Below are positions 21,890 through 34,610 of a stretch of 58,091 nt of DNA, one piece after another (position 1 is the stretch's first letter; the number at the start of each line of letters is the position of its first letter). Made by a program: the position numbers and the translations under genes. The notes beneath the pieces were generated by a model. That model saw only the letters and a program-made list of their open reading frames with translations. It was not told the origin of the DNA and ran no database searches. The DNA is from Gnetum montanum (Eukaryota > Streptophyta > Gnetopsida > Gnetales > Gnetaceae): NCBI GenBank assembly GCA_015680685.1, contig MNCI01005236.1, forward strand, positions 370,828 through 428,918. Direction: 5' to 3'.

Positions 21890-21902
21890 TACCCCCATGA
21901 CT
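21890..21902 (-). promoter_or_regulatory. Element C polypurine tract
   Basis: The minus strand reads agtcatgggggta immediately before the 3' LTR, the same as in B (tcatgggggta) and similar to A (gttgtgggggta). Confidence 0.75.
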
Positions 21903-22075
21903 AAATAACAACTTGTCCTCAAGTTAGACAAAATGAGAATGAGTTCAATTGATTACACAGTGGATAGGTATGGGATTATTGACTAACTAGGGATTACTCA
22001 TGTTGTAGTGTGAGATTGAACAAAACAAAATTGGGACATAGACACAGAATTATAAAAGGAAAAATTTATTGAAAC

Positions 22076-24874
22076 TCATGTGGTTCCTAGCGGTGGTGGC
22101 TCCTCCATGGGTCTCTTCCCCTTATCTTGTGCTCCAAGCTTTGGAAATGGATGTCTTTAAAGGAGCTCTTGGAGCTTTTCTTCTTCAGTCCAAGGATCTT
22201 GTGTTGTCTATGTTGATGCTCCAATGTTCAATGGAGTCAGCACCTCCCATGGGCATGACAGTTGTGGGAACATCTGATTGGCCTTGACATACCAAGCCAC
22301 AAGCAACTGTCATTCCTCTTCATAGGCTTTAGCTTTGTCATTGTATTCTTGGTAGTCTATGAGTTGTCGAGCCAAATTCACCATGACATCCTTCTATCCT
22401 TGGTAGTTGGTCTTGACCACCTCTAATTCAAAATTTTCCACTTCTAATCTCTGTAATTTTTTCTTATGTTCAGCAAATTCTACCTCATATTTAGCGTAGG
22501 TGGTTGCTACCTATTTCTCTAATTCTATCCTCAAGCATCCTGCTATCAACATGGCTAAGTTGGCATACCACAGATTTGCCAACTCCATGTATTCTATGAG
22601 ATCTTGTATCTGCAAGTCCCGGATTTTTAGTTCTGCTTAGTGGGCGAAGGCATAAGTATCCAATATGGCTTGCCAATCAGCGTTTTGAGCACTAAGTGTG
22701 TTAATATGGGCTTTGGCCATATGGATTTCTTTTTCAATCACCTATTTGTACATCCCCACCTAATCCCTGAAATGTTCTTTAAGCTTCTCATGTAGCTTGG
22801 CCTCATTCTACCACGTGCTTATTTCAATCATTGTCTTCTAACGGATCGTGCGTACCTCCTCCATTGAGAGGGTTTTGTTTTCTCTGGCCAAGCGATTCAT
22901 ATCCTGGTTGATCCTTATTAATTGTTATCGCAATTACTGAAAATTTTCCTTGAGAACATTTTTTTGTTTTTCTACTGTAGTCAATTGGAGATTTTTGGTG
23001 GTGAGGCATTTATTTTCTTCTTGTGAGGCCCTGAGTGCTTTGGCATGTGCATATGTTTGAGCTTGTGCCTTAGAAGTATCCCAATCAGCCTTCTCTTTTT
23101 CCTTAGCCACTTTTTTATTCTTTGCCAACAATTTAGTTAGCTACTTTGTTCGAAAGGATTCTAGTTGGTCTGTAGGGATGAATTGGGATGGATCCCACTA
23201 TGCAGCTTACAGGGTGATGAGCTTTTCTTGTAGTCTTTCTAACTCCTCCTCTGCATGCTTGGCTATGATCTCTACCATGACTAGCTTCCCTTTTGTAGAG
23301 ATGAGGTTTGACTGTGTTGCCATGACATCTTGAGGGATGTCAAACAAGGACATCATCACTTGTCCTATCTGTAGCAACTGATTTAGAACATCCTCATGCT
23401 CTACAGGAGTCATTGAGAGACTAGCCAAGGTTTGAGCATTGCATGCTCCTATAAAATCTATCGATGGCACAATAGGGACATTAAATGATTCTTTTATGTG
23501 ATCTATGACCACTTCTACTGCTCTTGCTGCATCTTGGTGCTACATGACCACTACTACGGTGCCTTCACTAGTTTCTAGTTACACTTGAAAGGATGCAACG
23601 TTTCAAGAGATCTATTTTGACCAGTGTGATTCCCCTCCTCCTGTTTGGATGGACACCTCACCCAATGGGTGATCAATTGAGACTGTGGGTCATATGACAT
23701 CATCAATGATCCTAAAGAGATTGGCTTCATCATGGCTTCTCCAATTGATCGATTCAGCGATGGCCCTAAGATGGCTCATCAATAGTTGATAGTCCTACAG
23801 CAGTGGTGGTAGTTGGTCTTGCTGACCTATAGGTTGTGTGCTGGGCCCCAGTTCCTATTGCTGATTGGGCCTTATGACTGGAAGTTGTCTAGGCCCTACA
23901 TTTTTAGATGCAGTGGACCCCATCGTCTATTCTTGCTCAAGCTCCAATGTCTCACTAGCACTTTTCCTTGGGGCTAGTGGCTTTAGTAATTCAACAAATG
24001 AGGCATTTTGAGCCTTTCTGGGGACATCATTGGTATACCCTAGAATTCTAGCACATCAACACAACTTCCTAATTAGATAAGGAAAAGGCAATGTAAACTT
24101 CCCTATCTTACATTCTTCAAACTGCCTTAAAATTTCGGTGAGATATAGATGAGGTAGTTTGGCATTAACCTTGCCCATCAAGATGGCACTTCCTCTAGCC
24201 GCATAGGTGAAAATTTTGTTCAATCCTTTTGTTGGAAAAATGTGATATGTGCCAATTTTGAAGTAGATCCTGTCTTCAAGGGTGAGCTCTCCATATGCTT
24301 TATCCTCCTTGCCATATGTCCTTTTTAACCATATTTTTCATGCATCCGCATTAGAGTGAGTGGACAGGTGAGCAACTTTGGGCCCTATGTTCAAAAGATT
24401 CAACACTTCTAAAATGGCCTTAGCAGAGAAATCAACAAAAATACCACCAATATCAATGGTGGTGCCTTCTTCCTTGTTGTGCCAAAATTGGTATGTCTCC
24501 CCCAAGTACCAATCAACACTCTCAGAGAGAATAGGCCATAGTGGAGATCCTTTAAGTTGATCTCTGACTGCCTTAGGGGCAAATTCAGTGAAAGGTCCAA
24601 AATTAAGTTCCACAATCATAGTTGCTAACATGGACCTTTTGCGAATTACTTGAACACATTCTGGAGACAAGGTAAGATGTTGTCCCTATTCAGGTGCCTT
24701 ATTGTCCCCACTTTCGGCATGTCATGATTGCACAATAATAGGAGGTTCTTGATAGATGCTGAATGATTGTACCTCCTAATTTTTATGTGCTTTGAGAGGT
24801 GCTTGGCCTCCTCTCCTTGGTCATTTAGATGCATCCTGAGAGGGTCCTCCTTGTTTTCGTCTTTTAGGGGCCAT
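22076..24874 (-). pseudogene. Element C accessory gene: globular domain plus coiled coil (decayed)
   Basis: About 930 codons with stops, from ATG at 24874 (MAPKRRKQGG...) to TGA at 22076 (PPPLGTT). Residues at about 24630-24390 align without gaps over ~75 residues with element B's accessory protein (ELNFGPF, VDWYLGETYQFW, IFVDFSAKAILEVL). A middle block (EHEDVLNQLLQIGQ, SLFDIPQDVMATQSNL) and a coiled-coil tail (EELERLQEKL; KNKKVAKEKEKADWD) also match. The N-terminal block resembles the 'putative plant transposon protein' type domain (hydrophobic core ending in v-fs-aI--lL-l); that is by eye. No transmembrane segment is evident, so it is not env-like. Function is unknown; a trans-acting regulator of the element is my hypothesis. 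Confidence 0.7.
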
Positions 24875-25190
24875 ATGCAATCACACGAGACCGATTATCA
24901 GTAAGGCTTATTTACAAAATTAGATTAATACCTTACTCTTTACCCCTAATAGATTCATTTCTTGCTTAGTGTGATTTAGAGTTAGATATTTTCACAAAAA
25001 TTCCCCTAAAATTTTTGAGATTAGGCCCAATTTTGATTAGGTGACTCCAAAAAAATAATTTTCATGGTCTGGGTAAAGAAAATAAAATTAATTTGGGGAA
25101 CAGTTTTATCATTTTTAAGGTGACTTACCCTTGATAATATCCTTCAGGCAATGACAAATTTCAAAAAAACTACATGCAACTTGAAGTATA

Positions 25191-25210
25191 CCCTTCCCCC
25201 ACGACTAAGT
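25191..25210 (-). other. Element C internal polypurine-like tract upstream of the accessory gene
   Basis: The minus strand reads acttagtcgtgggggaaggg, aligning with B's ctcagttgtggggggg at 52772-52788. It resembles the real polypurine tract next to the LTR. It could be a second plus-strand primer, or a relic of a captured LTR end. Confidence 0.4.
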
Positions 25211-25380
25211 TAAACACTCCAGGTTTAAGCAAGTTCAATCGGAACGAGAATCAGAGCATTAATGGGCAAGTTTTGGATGCTTGAATGATAGGTGCATAAG
25301 CTAGAAAATTCGTGGAAGAAAATTTCAACAACTCCCCTCACATGAATAGTGAAAATGATGTTGATGTGCGTAGGGGGTCC

Positions 25381-25468
25381 ATATATATAGTTTTTATAGA
25401 CACGATATCTCGTACCCGATAGCGCGGACTCGATATCGCGTCAAACCTGATATTGGGTACCCAATATC
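25381..25468 (-). promoter_or_regulatory. Element C internal promoter with GATATC paired hexamers
   Basis: Paired hexamers at 25449-25468 (gatattgggtacccaatatc, a perfect 20-bp palindrome) and 25404-25423 (GATATC-TCGTACCC-GATAGC), with an extra gatatc at 25431-25436. Immediately downstream on the minus strand is TATAAAAA (25391-25398) and then tatatata. It lies about 500 bp upstream of the accessory gene's ATG. The hexamer type is the same as in this element's LTRs. Confidence 0.65.
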
Positions 25469-25499
25469 GTGTCCCTTTGAAAATAGGGTACGTGACAAA

Positions 25500-27195
25500 G
25501 TTGATGAATTTTCGAATTTCCAAGGTCAAAATGAAGGATTTTAAGGTCAATTTAAAAGATCTAGGGTAACATTGAAAAGACCTAAAGGCACCAAAAGTGG
25601 AATTTTATAATGAAGTTTGTGAATAGGGTAAGGAAAAAGGACATGTAGTGGTGCATAGGAACGTTTGAATTAAAGTAATGATAAAGGGAAAGATAATTGT
25701 AGCAATGTAAGACTTAGAGGATGTAAGATGATGTGGTGATGTGTAAAGAGTGCAAATTACAAAAGTTACGCAAGTGGATCCTCCCCAAAGTAGGTTTCTA
25801 CTTATCATGCCCTTATGCAACCACACCTGAAAATGTCCATAGGCACTAAAAGGGTTAAATGTAATCCATACCAGTTCCACAAAACACACACATGTAGATA
25901 CCACCATGATGAGGTATGAATTCTATGCTACACAAGACACAAGTCAAAAATACATGAACAGTGAGATGAGATGAATCGTAGAAGGGATTGCAGAGATCGG
26001 GACATGAGGTAATTGACCCTGGGCACAATGAATCCTGAGTGTAGGGTGTGATTAATGTGTCATTAGCCAATTGCTCCAAAATCAAGACCAAATCCATTCT
26101 TTCGATCAATGACATCACATTATTTCATCCAATGAAGGATACCATAAGAGCACCATGACAGCAAGGTGTACGATCACTTGATGTTTTGTCCAAGGGAGGA
26201 TTTTTTCTGTGGCATATTCTTCTTTCATCTTTTCTTTGATGTTTTCTTTTCTTTTCTTTCCTTCTTTTAGTTGCTTTGGCATTTGGTCCTTTCCAACAAT
26301 GAACCAAAGAAGCCACCAACCTTTAGGCATGGGTGCATGTCTTTCCAATGGAACCCCCAGAATAGCATTGAGTTTCTTTATTGAGTGCCTTTATTACTCT
26401 TACTCCCATTTTTTGTTATATCTACAAGGATTTTAGTACAACCAAGGATACCATAAGAGCACCATGATAGCAAGGTGTATGATCACTTGGTGTTTTGTCC
26501 AAGGGAGGATTTTTTCTATGGCATATTCTTCTTTCATCTTTTCTTTGATGTTTTCTTTTCTTTTCTTTCCTTCTTTTAGCTGCTTTGGCATTTGGTCCTT
26601 TCCAACAATGAACCAGAGAATCCACCAACCTTCAAACATGGGTGCCTGTCTTTCCAGTGGAACCCCTAGAACAGCATTGAGTTTCTTTATTGAGTGCCTT
26701 TATTACTCTTACTCCCATTTTTCGTTATATCTACAAGGATTTTAGTACAACCAAGCTGCATGATAGCACCTACAGATGTCACCAAAGAGAATCCACAAGT
26801 TCCCTTAATGTCACACCTTGGCCATTCTCTCTTAGTCAATCATTCTTTTCTCTGGGCATAATGAGTGTAAAATTACTTTAAATTTTAATGATGGCAAGAA
26901 TATCATTGTACTTAGAGTAGAACCTCTTATTAATAGAATGGGTGGGTGGATGTTGTGGGCTCACTGTCCAAATAATTAATCACTCATGACTTAATAACAT
27001 AGAATACACCTCAATCGAGAAGTTACATGAGTATTTTATTCACAGGTGAGATTACCCTCAAAAAGATAAAATAACAAATTGGAAATGAAAAACTAGAAAA
27101 AAAATTGTAAAATCAAAGAAAAGGAAAACATTTACTAATTCTACTTGTTAGACTGGAGGACATGTCCCATAATTAAACTTTTGGGCATGGCTAGA
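25500..27195 (-). other. Element C: non-coding stretch between gag and the internal promoter
   Basis: No credible coding frame. Part of it (about 26800-27000) matches the post-integrase tail of A (34980-35130) and B (51300-51430). It contains the 309-bp tandem duplication at 26135-26752. Confidence 0.5.
26135..26752. repeat. 309-bp tandem duplication in element C
   Basis: Two nearly identical units start at 26135 and 26444 (aaggataccataagagcacc). Each has a tttcttttcttttctttcct tract that yields lysine/arginine-rich frames on the minus strand, which I do not consider genes. The few differences suggest the duplication is younger than most of the element's decay. Confidence 0.8.
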
Positions 27196-27200
27196 ATTAA

Positions 27201-29216
27201 TTAATGGAAAACGCAGATCCATGCATGTTGGAAATATTGGAGTCTGGTCATATTCAAACCACTAGGTATCTTTTGATGTGGTGGTTGGAATGTACCCAAA
27301 TTGCATTCACACACTTGATTAAAGTTGGCATAGTGGGGAAAATTATAAGATGTGGTCATGTGATAAGGAGTTGACCCACTATGGCACCCTTGACTGTAAG
27401 ATGGTATGCAAGGATCGATATGTCTCCTCATGTGGTTATATTCATTAAGCCACATGGTTGTTGAAGTGTTGATTGGTGGCCCTGATAAGGTAACACAAGG
27501 CATTAAGTTTGAGGAGAAAGATGCACCACAACATTGGACTTGTGCTGAGTTGGTGGATGTAGTGGGTTCATAACTGTGCTGTCTCTTTCTACGGTCATGC
27601 CTAAAGAAAGGACACTTTCAACATTGTGGAGGACCTCCACTGCTATTGATAGTAGTGGCACAAGTAATGTTCATGGGTTGGTGTTGTGGTGCAAAACCTT
27701 TCGACACAACTAGTGATGATGTAGAAGGAGGTGAAGGATGAGAATATGGAGGTTGAGGAGAAGTGTAAGGCACATGAGGTGGTGATCTTGTTGGAGAGGA
27801 CATGGGTGGATAGTACTAGGGAGAATGATAATGATGAGGTGAAGTAGAGGATGTTGATCTAGTTGGAGAAACAGGGTGTTGAACATAATAAATGTTTGGC
27901 GTCAGGACATACGAAGGGTATGGTTTGTTTGGCGATGGCCTCCCCCATGACTAGGGCTTTTGCCACTATGGTTGAACCTAGTATTTCTGTATGAAATTTG
28001 GATGTAGCATTTCTTCCCAATGCTTATGTAAATGTGACAAGACTGGGCATTAGCCTTTGGGGTGATCATACAGGCAAACATTACATTGATACGTATGATT
28101 GGTAGTTGAGCTCCTATTCTTATTATCTTCAACCCTTTGTTCTGATTGTTGCGTGGTGTCCTACCCTGTTTCTTGATTTAGCATAGTTCCACCTCTAATA
28201 ATGTTAGCATATTCTATGCATTTTTCATGTACCCATTCTGTCATCTTATTGTTCTTTGCCTCAATTTCATCTAGTGATTGTAGTATTGGCAAAGATGATT
28301 CCACCTCCTTGAGGTGAGTTGATTTTTCCTCTTCATGATCATGGACCTTTGCAAATTTGAGATTTTGGTCCTATTGAGAGCTTTCAACATTCTCCCATTT
28401 AGCTATTTCTCCTTCTTCTTTTGCTACCTGCTTGATAAGCTCTTGGAATTGGTGGATTCATAGCTCATATAGCTGACCTAGGGCATACATCCCTAGGGTC
28501 TCCCTTGTTTCATTACGGAGCCCATCCATGATGTGGTACATTAGGCCTATCCTCAGAGAACCCATGGCCTAGAAAATTGTTTAACAACGAATAGTATCTC
28601 TCTAAGGCCATGTCCAAAGGTTCATGTTGCCCTTGTTTCCATTCTTGGATTTGTCTCCTCAAGGCTGACACTCTTGCATAGGTTTGATATCTTTCATTAA
28701 AGAGTTCTACCATTGTCGGCCAACGTCGAATTGATTTTGGTTTTAAGGACCTGTACCATATATTTGCTTGGCCAACGAGTGTCATAGGAAAGAGCTTAAG
28801 TTTTTGGCATCCATTATCAATATTGTTCCATACATAGGCATCATGGAAGGCTTGTAAATGATGTTGTGGATCTAAATCATAGCCTTCTAAAAACTTGGGA
28901 AAGTCATTTAAATCAAGCCTGGGCAAACGAATTTCCTTGCGATGCCTATGGGATATTTGAACAGCCTCTTGTATATGCATTAGGCTCTTAGTGGCCATCA
29001 GGGGTTCATCATCACTAGGTAGGTTATGAAATTGTGAGTTGGGATGATGTTGTCTTCGTTCATGTTGGCGTTCCTGACTTTGCCTGTGGGCTCGATTTTT
29101 ACTTCTACACTGACCCCTTGAAAGATGGTCATTTGCATCATGACTTGACATCGAAGGAGAAGAGGAAGAGGAAGAACTAGAAGACTTTTCATGACTTTTG
29201 TAAGTCTCCTAATCAT
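27201..29216 (-). pseudogene. Element C: gag pseudogene
   Basis: The best open part is 29151-28513: capsid-like LPRLDLNDFPKFLEGYDLDP, LKLFPMTLVGQANIWYRSLK, VELFNERYQTYARV, aligning with A and B. At about 28085-28040 is the zinc-knuckle-like CNVCLYDHPKG-stop-C, i.e. C-x2-C-x3-H-x4-C, with the Q of B-like copies turned into TAA. A proline/serine-rich C-terminal part follows (27803-27618), then an H/N-rich tail to 27201. It is more open than gag in A, in line with C being younger. Confidence 0.7.
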
Positions 29217-29589
29217 CCCTGGATAAATTCTTGTTAATTATTGAGAAGGTCCTAGGCCTTATGAGCCCCCTAGTTCTATGGGATGTCCCATCCTCACTAA
29301 AAGTGTCTAGGTTGGATGAAAAGAGTCCTTGAGTACCATTGGGGTGTTCATGAACATAGGGGATCCCTACATAATATTGAGTACTCCAAACTTCATCTTC
29401 ATCATCAGATCATTTGTTAGTTCTCCAATGAATTACGTCACTAGCTGTTGCGTTAGCATAGTCTTCTGAGAGAGACATTGTTGTGAATTGTGTATGACTT
29501 ATTTGCAATTACTTTCTTTCTAAAAGATATATCATCAAGGCTTTGTTACAATGATCTTGGATGATGTAACTAATCTAAATAACTAGCAC

Positions 29590-29610
29590 CATCCCTGGCA
29601 ATAGTGCCAA
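29590..29610 (-). promoter_or_regulatory. Element C primer-binding site
   Basis: The minus strand reads ttggcactattgccagggat next to the 5' LTR, close to the TTGGCGCCGTTGCCGGGGA type. Its presence here and absence beside 21025 fixes the element's orientation. Confidence 0.75.
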
Positions 29611-30468
29611 TGATGAGTGATTAGGTACCCCTACACTCAACCATACTAATACGAGCATGTATGCACAATCCGATTGAACTTTGCAGACGAACTAGTTGTG
29701 GTATCTAGATAGTTACACATTGATTGCAGTTCGTTGTCTTCCCACCTAGACTAGTATTTACTTTATCACGTATGGTTTAGTCCAGAGTGAGGCGAGTGAT
29801 GTGATCCTAAACTAGTGCTACTCCTAGAGACAATGGAAAATAATCTTGTTTTAAGCTAATAGGTAATAAGAAGCAAAATCTAAACTAGCCTAAGTGCAAT
29901 GAGCATCCATCCTTAATCATCTATGTGCATCTTGGACCTCATGTACTACTTTTGGGATTACCAAACACATATTACTTGAGCACTCCTAGATATGCTACTC
30001 GATTACCAAGTAGTTACACTTAAATGTTCGTGATTAAGTTGTACTCATTTTGCATTTAATAACAAGAATAGTAAATGATGATAAAGAAATATTAATGAAG
30101 TAAACAATAAACAATAATTAACAATTAACAATTAAAGTAATTAAAAGCTAAGTGAATGCTACAATGATAGTGTAATCTCGATCTTTATTATTGATCATGT
30201 GTGTGTCCAAGTACGTCACACTCAAAAAAAGGTTCCATACAATTACAATCATCACACTGCGAGCATGCAGTAGGGAAAGAACTGAAATGAATTGAAAACT
30301 AACAAAAAAGAATCTATTCTAACACTTACCAACTCCTCCCTTTTCTTATGTGCCTGAATCTGTATTTATAGGCTTACACAGGAAGCACAATATTGTGTAT
30401 TCGATATCGTTATCCAGGCTACAATATTGCATACTCGATATCGAGGCTTGGCAAACCACGATTCATCA
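29611..30468 (-). repeat. Element C 5' LTR
   Basis: 858 bp, minus-strand TGATGAATC...CATCA. It carries paired hexamers AATATT-GTGTATTC-GATATC (30389-30408) and AATATT-GCATACTC-GATATC (30423-30442), and a TATA box (minus CTATAAATAC, about 30363-30372). Confidence 0.9.
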
Positions 30469-30473
30469 ATATG
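30469..30473. repeat. Target-site duplication of element C, right copy (atatg)
   Basis: atatg directly after CATCA, followed by ggtactacatttagcaaccc, which continues element A's sequence broken at 21020. Confidence 0.9.
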
Positions 30474-31320
30474 GGTACTACATTTAGCAACCCTTATCTC
30501 CACGTGACTCTTCTAGTCACATTTCTACTTTTCAACCTCACTACTACTCTCGTAATAATTATCAAACTCATTCTTCACATGAAAGAAGGGATACCACCTT
30601 TTACCCTTATCCCCCTCCTGTTCCTACACATCTTCCTCCACCCTCAACATAGCTATCACTTGCCCCATCTATGCAAGGTGAACTCCCAGCTTAACTACAA
30701 CAACGCAATGCCACCATGGCTGTTAATCTATAACTAGTATATCAACCAAGTGGTTCAGACACTCAATCTAAGAAAAGATCTTTCTTTCAACCCAACAATT
30801 TGCCTAAGCCCTTACATACACCTACAGTTGGTAACCCTATTTCTCCGTCTTCCTCTATATCAAAATCTTTTGAGTCCCCTTCAAACCAAATATTTCCTAA
30901 GATCCATATTGTTATGCTTACCCATGCCATATCTAATTGGATCCCTGCTAGTAACCTTTCCAAGAAATTAGCAGATCCTGGGAGTCCTCTCATTTATATG
31001 TAGATTGTTGGGAATGAACCATGCAAAGCTTTTCTTGATTCAAGTTCTAGTGTCAACTTAATTTCTTATGAAATGTATACTTCATGGAACCTACTTCTTC
31101 TCAAGAAGAGCAATATTAGATTATAACTGGCAAACCAGTCCATCACTGTTCTATTAGGATTAGTAAAAGACATTGTGACCACTATCTATGGTGGTCTTAT
31201 CTTGTTGATTTCCTAGTAATCAAGGTGGAGAACTACAAAGGGTACTTCTCAACCATCATAGAAAGGGCATGGCTAAGCACCATTGATGCAAGAATGGGCA
31301 TTAGAGATCTTTCCTTAGAA
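30474..31320 (+). pseudogene. Element A: gag C-terminus and protease remnant
   Basis: After the C insertion the A sequence resumes. A pro-rich gag tail runs to about 30790. The protease region follows: IHIVMLTHAISNWIPAS (about 30905), then VGNEPCKAFLDSSSSVNLIS, where the active-site aspartate is kept (GAT 31037-31039) but the usual DSG has become DSS. A TAA follows at NIRL-stop-LANQSITV. It is non-functional. Confidence 0.65.
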
Positions 31321-31819
31321 ATATCTAAAGAAAACGCATTTGGAAAGATTGAGAAGAAGCGAGTTCCATGCATCACGTATAGTGATACAAGGTGCAATTA
31401 TGTGCAAAAACTCTAGTCAATGAAACAAGCATCCATGTCTACCTGCAAGTAGTGTGCACTAGAAGCATATATTCAAAGGTGTTTGTACATAGCAGCCACA
31501 AAAAAAAGGGCACCCAGTGGTTAATTGCTTATTCTAAGAGCAACACACTTCACATGCAACCTACTAAGAGCCTGACATGTGCATATGTTGTAGGCATGGA
31601 TGAACTAGAGCAAGTTCATCACCAACTCTCTAAAAATGTGAATGATGATACCTATTGGGGAGAGTTGAAAATTCCTAAAAATTTCAAGCAAGAGCCCCTT
31701 GAATTAAAGACTCTACCTACTAGCACAGAATATGTATTCTTAAAAAAATGGGAAGCTGGTAATAATTAATGTAAATCTTACTCCAAAATAAAAATAGATG
31801 CTATTAAATGTGGTTGAAA

Positions 31820-33190
31820 AATGGTCAACAGCCTTTTCTTGTTCATATCCTGAACTCACAAGGATTAATCCTAGGATATGCTAGCATTGTATCTACACTG
31901 ACTTAGCCATGAAGCCAAAGAGGTAGCCACAGACACAATTAAACCCCAAACTGAAGTAGATTGTCAAGGAAGAAATCGAACAACTTCTCAAGGTGGGGTT
32001 TATCTATCCCTTTTAGGATAGCAATTGGGTTAGGTCACTCATGATTATGCCAAAGAAAGATGGCAAGTGATGGGTCTGCATCAATTTCGGCTGTTGAATA
32101 TGGCAACATTCAAGAACCATTTTCCATTGTCATTCATTAATCATGTGTTAGACACAATATCTAGACATTACTTTTATAGTTTCTTGGATGGTTATAGTGG
32201 CTATAAGCAAATCCAAATCACGCTAGAGGACCAAGACAAGACAACATTCACTAGTTCCTGGGAGACCTTTACATATTGCAAGATGCCATTTGGTCTATGC
32301 AATGCCCCTACTGCATTCCAACACCTGGTCTTGAGCATTTTTCAACATTAAATCAATAGTGGTATGTAAGTCTTCATGGATGACTTGTCCACCTATGGAG
32401 CTACATTTGAGCAATCCCTAAACTACCTTGAGCAAGTCTTGAAAAGATGTGTTGAAACAAATTTGTGGCTCAGTTACCAAAAGAGTCATCTGATGGTCTA
32501 GGAGGGCATTATATTGGGGCATTAAATCTCATAAGTATTAATTGAGGTAGACCCTAAAAAAATAAGGGTCATCCAAGGAATAACATGTCAACCAAAAATC
32601 ATCAAAGATGTTCGATCATTCCTTGGACACACTAGCTACTACCGATGATTCATAGAGAATTTCTCTAAGATCGCAAAATTTTTGGTTGAGCTAACAAAGA
32701 AACATTTTCCATTTGTCTAGACCACAGAATGTGAAAAAACATTCTAGCAACTGAAGGAAAAACTTGTAGAAACTCCAATTCTACAAGCACTCGACTAGTC
32801 TAGACCATTTCATGTTATGACGGATGCATCAAATTACATCTTGGGAGCTATACTTACACAGTTGGATGATAAGAAATGTCCATATTACATTTATTGCGCA
32901 AGTTGAAGCATTGTGGGTGCACAACTAAACTACACCACCATAGAAAAAGAATTGATGATAGTGGTGTTTGCTCTAGAAAAGTTCAGGCATTATGTGCTTG
33001 GATACAAAGTGTTTATGCACACAGACCACAGTGCCATCTACTTCTTGATGAACAAGCCAACGATGAGTCACCATGTCATACGGTGGCTAGTGATCTTACA
33101 AGAATTTGATCTTATGATGGTAGATTCAAAGAGAACTAAGAATGTGGTTGTTGATCACTTGTCTCAATTGCAATGGAACAACAAAGAGGA
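31820..33190 (+). pseudogene. Element A: reverse transcriptase and RNase H remnant
   Basis: The RT core runs from about 31900 (MKP-stop-QPQTQLNPKLK-like) through MPKKDGK-stop-WVC, YSFLDGYSGYKQIQI, FTSSWETFTYCKMPFGLCNAP, and FMDDLSTYG (catalytic FMDD at 32373-32384), to SFLGHTSYYR. RNase H follows: MTDASNYILGAILTQ (about 32818), then EKELMIVVFALEKFRHYVLG and MHTDHSAIYFLMNKP. Many stops are TAG or TGA where relatives have Q, W or R. The open stretches are 32067-32351 and 32913-33344. Confidence 0.85.
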
Positions 33191-33229
33191 CGAAAGCCCA
33201 CTATCTAATCTATTTCCTAATGAACTCCT

Positions 33230-34610
33230 CTTTGCCAAGGCTATAACTGAACAATTGCCCACTGAGCCTAAATGGTATGATGGCATTCTTACCTATCTTC
33301 TTACCCAAGAGATGCCACAAGGGTTGGACCACCAAAAGAAATAACAATTTCTTCACCAAGTAAAATGCTTGATGGAGATCAATGGACACTTCTATAAGAT
33401 ATGCGTTGATGGCTTGGTTTGTTGGTATATCCTTGATGCTGATCAACTACATGTTCTCCAAGATGCTCATGAAGGTCCTTGTGAAGGCCACTATGCTAGG
33501 AGGTGCACAAGCATTAAAATCCTGATGGCAAGGTATTATTGGCCAACAATCTTCAAGGATGCTTACCAATATATCCACTCTTGTGAACGCTGCCAATGAG
33601 ATGATGGAATGACTACTCGAATGGAGGAACCTCAACAGTGGATCCAACCACTGGAACCCTTTGGCATCTGGGGCATTGATTTCATGGATCCCATCATGCC
33701 CATGTAAAATGAAAAGGCATACATCATAGTTGCCATTGACTATTGTATGAAATGAGAAAAAGTAGCAACCATCACTAACTGTACATCTTCTATTGCTGCT
33801 CAATTTGTATAACAAAATGTTTTAAACAAGTTTGGTGTGCCACATGCATTAATTTCTAATAATGAAACTCACTTTACAAGCACTACCTTTCAGAAGCTTA
33901 TGCAACACTTAGGGGTTGAACATAAACTAACAACACCCTACCACCCCCAAGCCAATGGTCAAGCTGAGGTTACCAATAGGAAAATCACAAAGATCCTAAC
34001 AAAAACTTTTAGCAAAACGATGCCCTCTAGGCCTACCGCTTAACATAAAAACTTCCTATAAGCTATTCTCCCCATAAGCTGGTGTATATAAAATTACCAA
34101 CACTTTCTATTCAATTCGAGCTTTGTACACTTTCAACAGCCTAAGACCTCAACCTTGACTTAAGTCTAGCACAAAAAGAAAGATTAATGAATCTCAACTT
34201 CCTAGACAAAAATCGATCAGTGGCCCTGTCATCTAATGAGTTGCACAAGGAATTCAACAAAAAGCACCATGACTTTAAAATTAGGAAAGTCAAATTTCAA
34301 TCGAGAGATAAGGTTCTTTACTAGAACCCCACACATGTACCTCAACAAACTAAGTTTCAAACATTGTGGGAAGGACCTTATATAATTTATGAAACTTTTC
34401 CTTCTAGGGCTATGATGATCTACAAACCTGAGAGCCCAGACAAGAAACAATTGGTCAACATACAACAAGTCAAACCTTTTCATGAGCCTAAGCTAGCTAA
34501 TGTAGCAAATACCTTATTAGATGGACAACCACATTCAATATTTCGGATATCCTCCTTTGAACTTAGTCGTGGGGGAGATGGCCATCCATGCTAACTATAT
34601 AAGCAGATTC
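33230..34610 (+). pseudogene. Element A: integrase remnant
   Basis: The zinc-binding domain reads HEGPCEGHYARRCTSIK...HSCERCQ (33470-33597). The core has GIDFMDPI (first D) and HALISNNETHFT, where the second catalytic D is N. The third is intact in TPYHPQANGQAEVTNRKI (33930-33990). The C-terminal part includes FQTLWEGPYIIYETFPS (about 34350-34410), a typical GPY/F-like end. Stops and frameshifts break it, and it ends near 34610. Confidence 0.8.

Larger units (their letters stand above)
21025..30468 (-). mobile_element. Element C: pol-less LTR element with gag and accessory gene, nested in A
   Basis: 9,444 bp, read on the minus strand: 5' LTR (29611-30468), primer-binding site, gag (29216-27201), a non-coding stretch, an internal promoter, an accessory coiled-coil gene (24874-22076), a polypurine tract and 3' LTR (21025-21889). 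It has perfect 5-bp target duplications (atatg). I find no RT, RNase H or integrase. Sequence after gag passes almost at once to the text that follows integrase in A and B ('cagtgagcccacaacatcca' on the minus strand at about 26950), so pol was removed by a clean deletion. It would depend on a relative for enzymes. Confidence 0.9.

Noticed and set aside
26115-26639. Lys/Arg-rich open frames resembling small basic proteins
   Set aside because: They are read from a tttcttttcttttc tract within a tandem duplication, in two overlapping frames at once, with no conserved equivalent in A or B.
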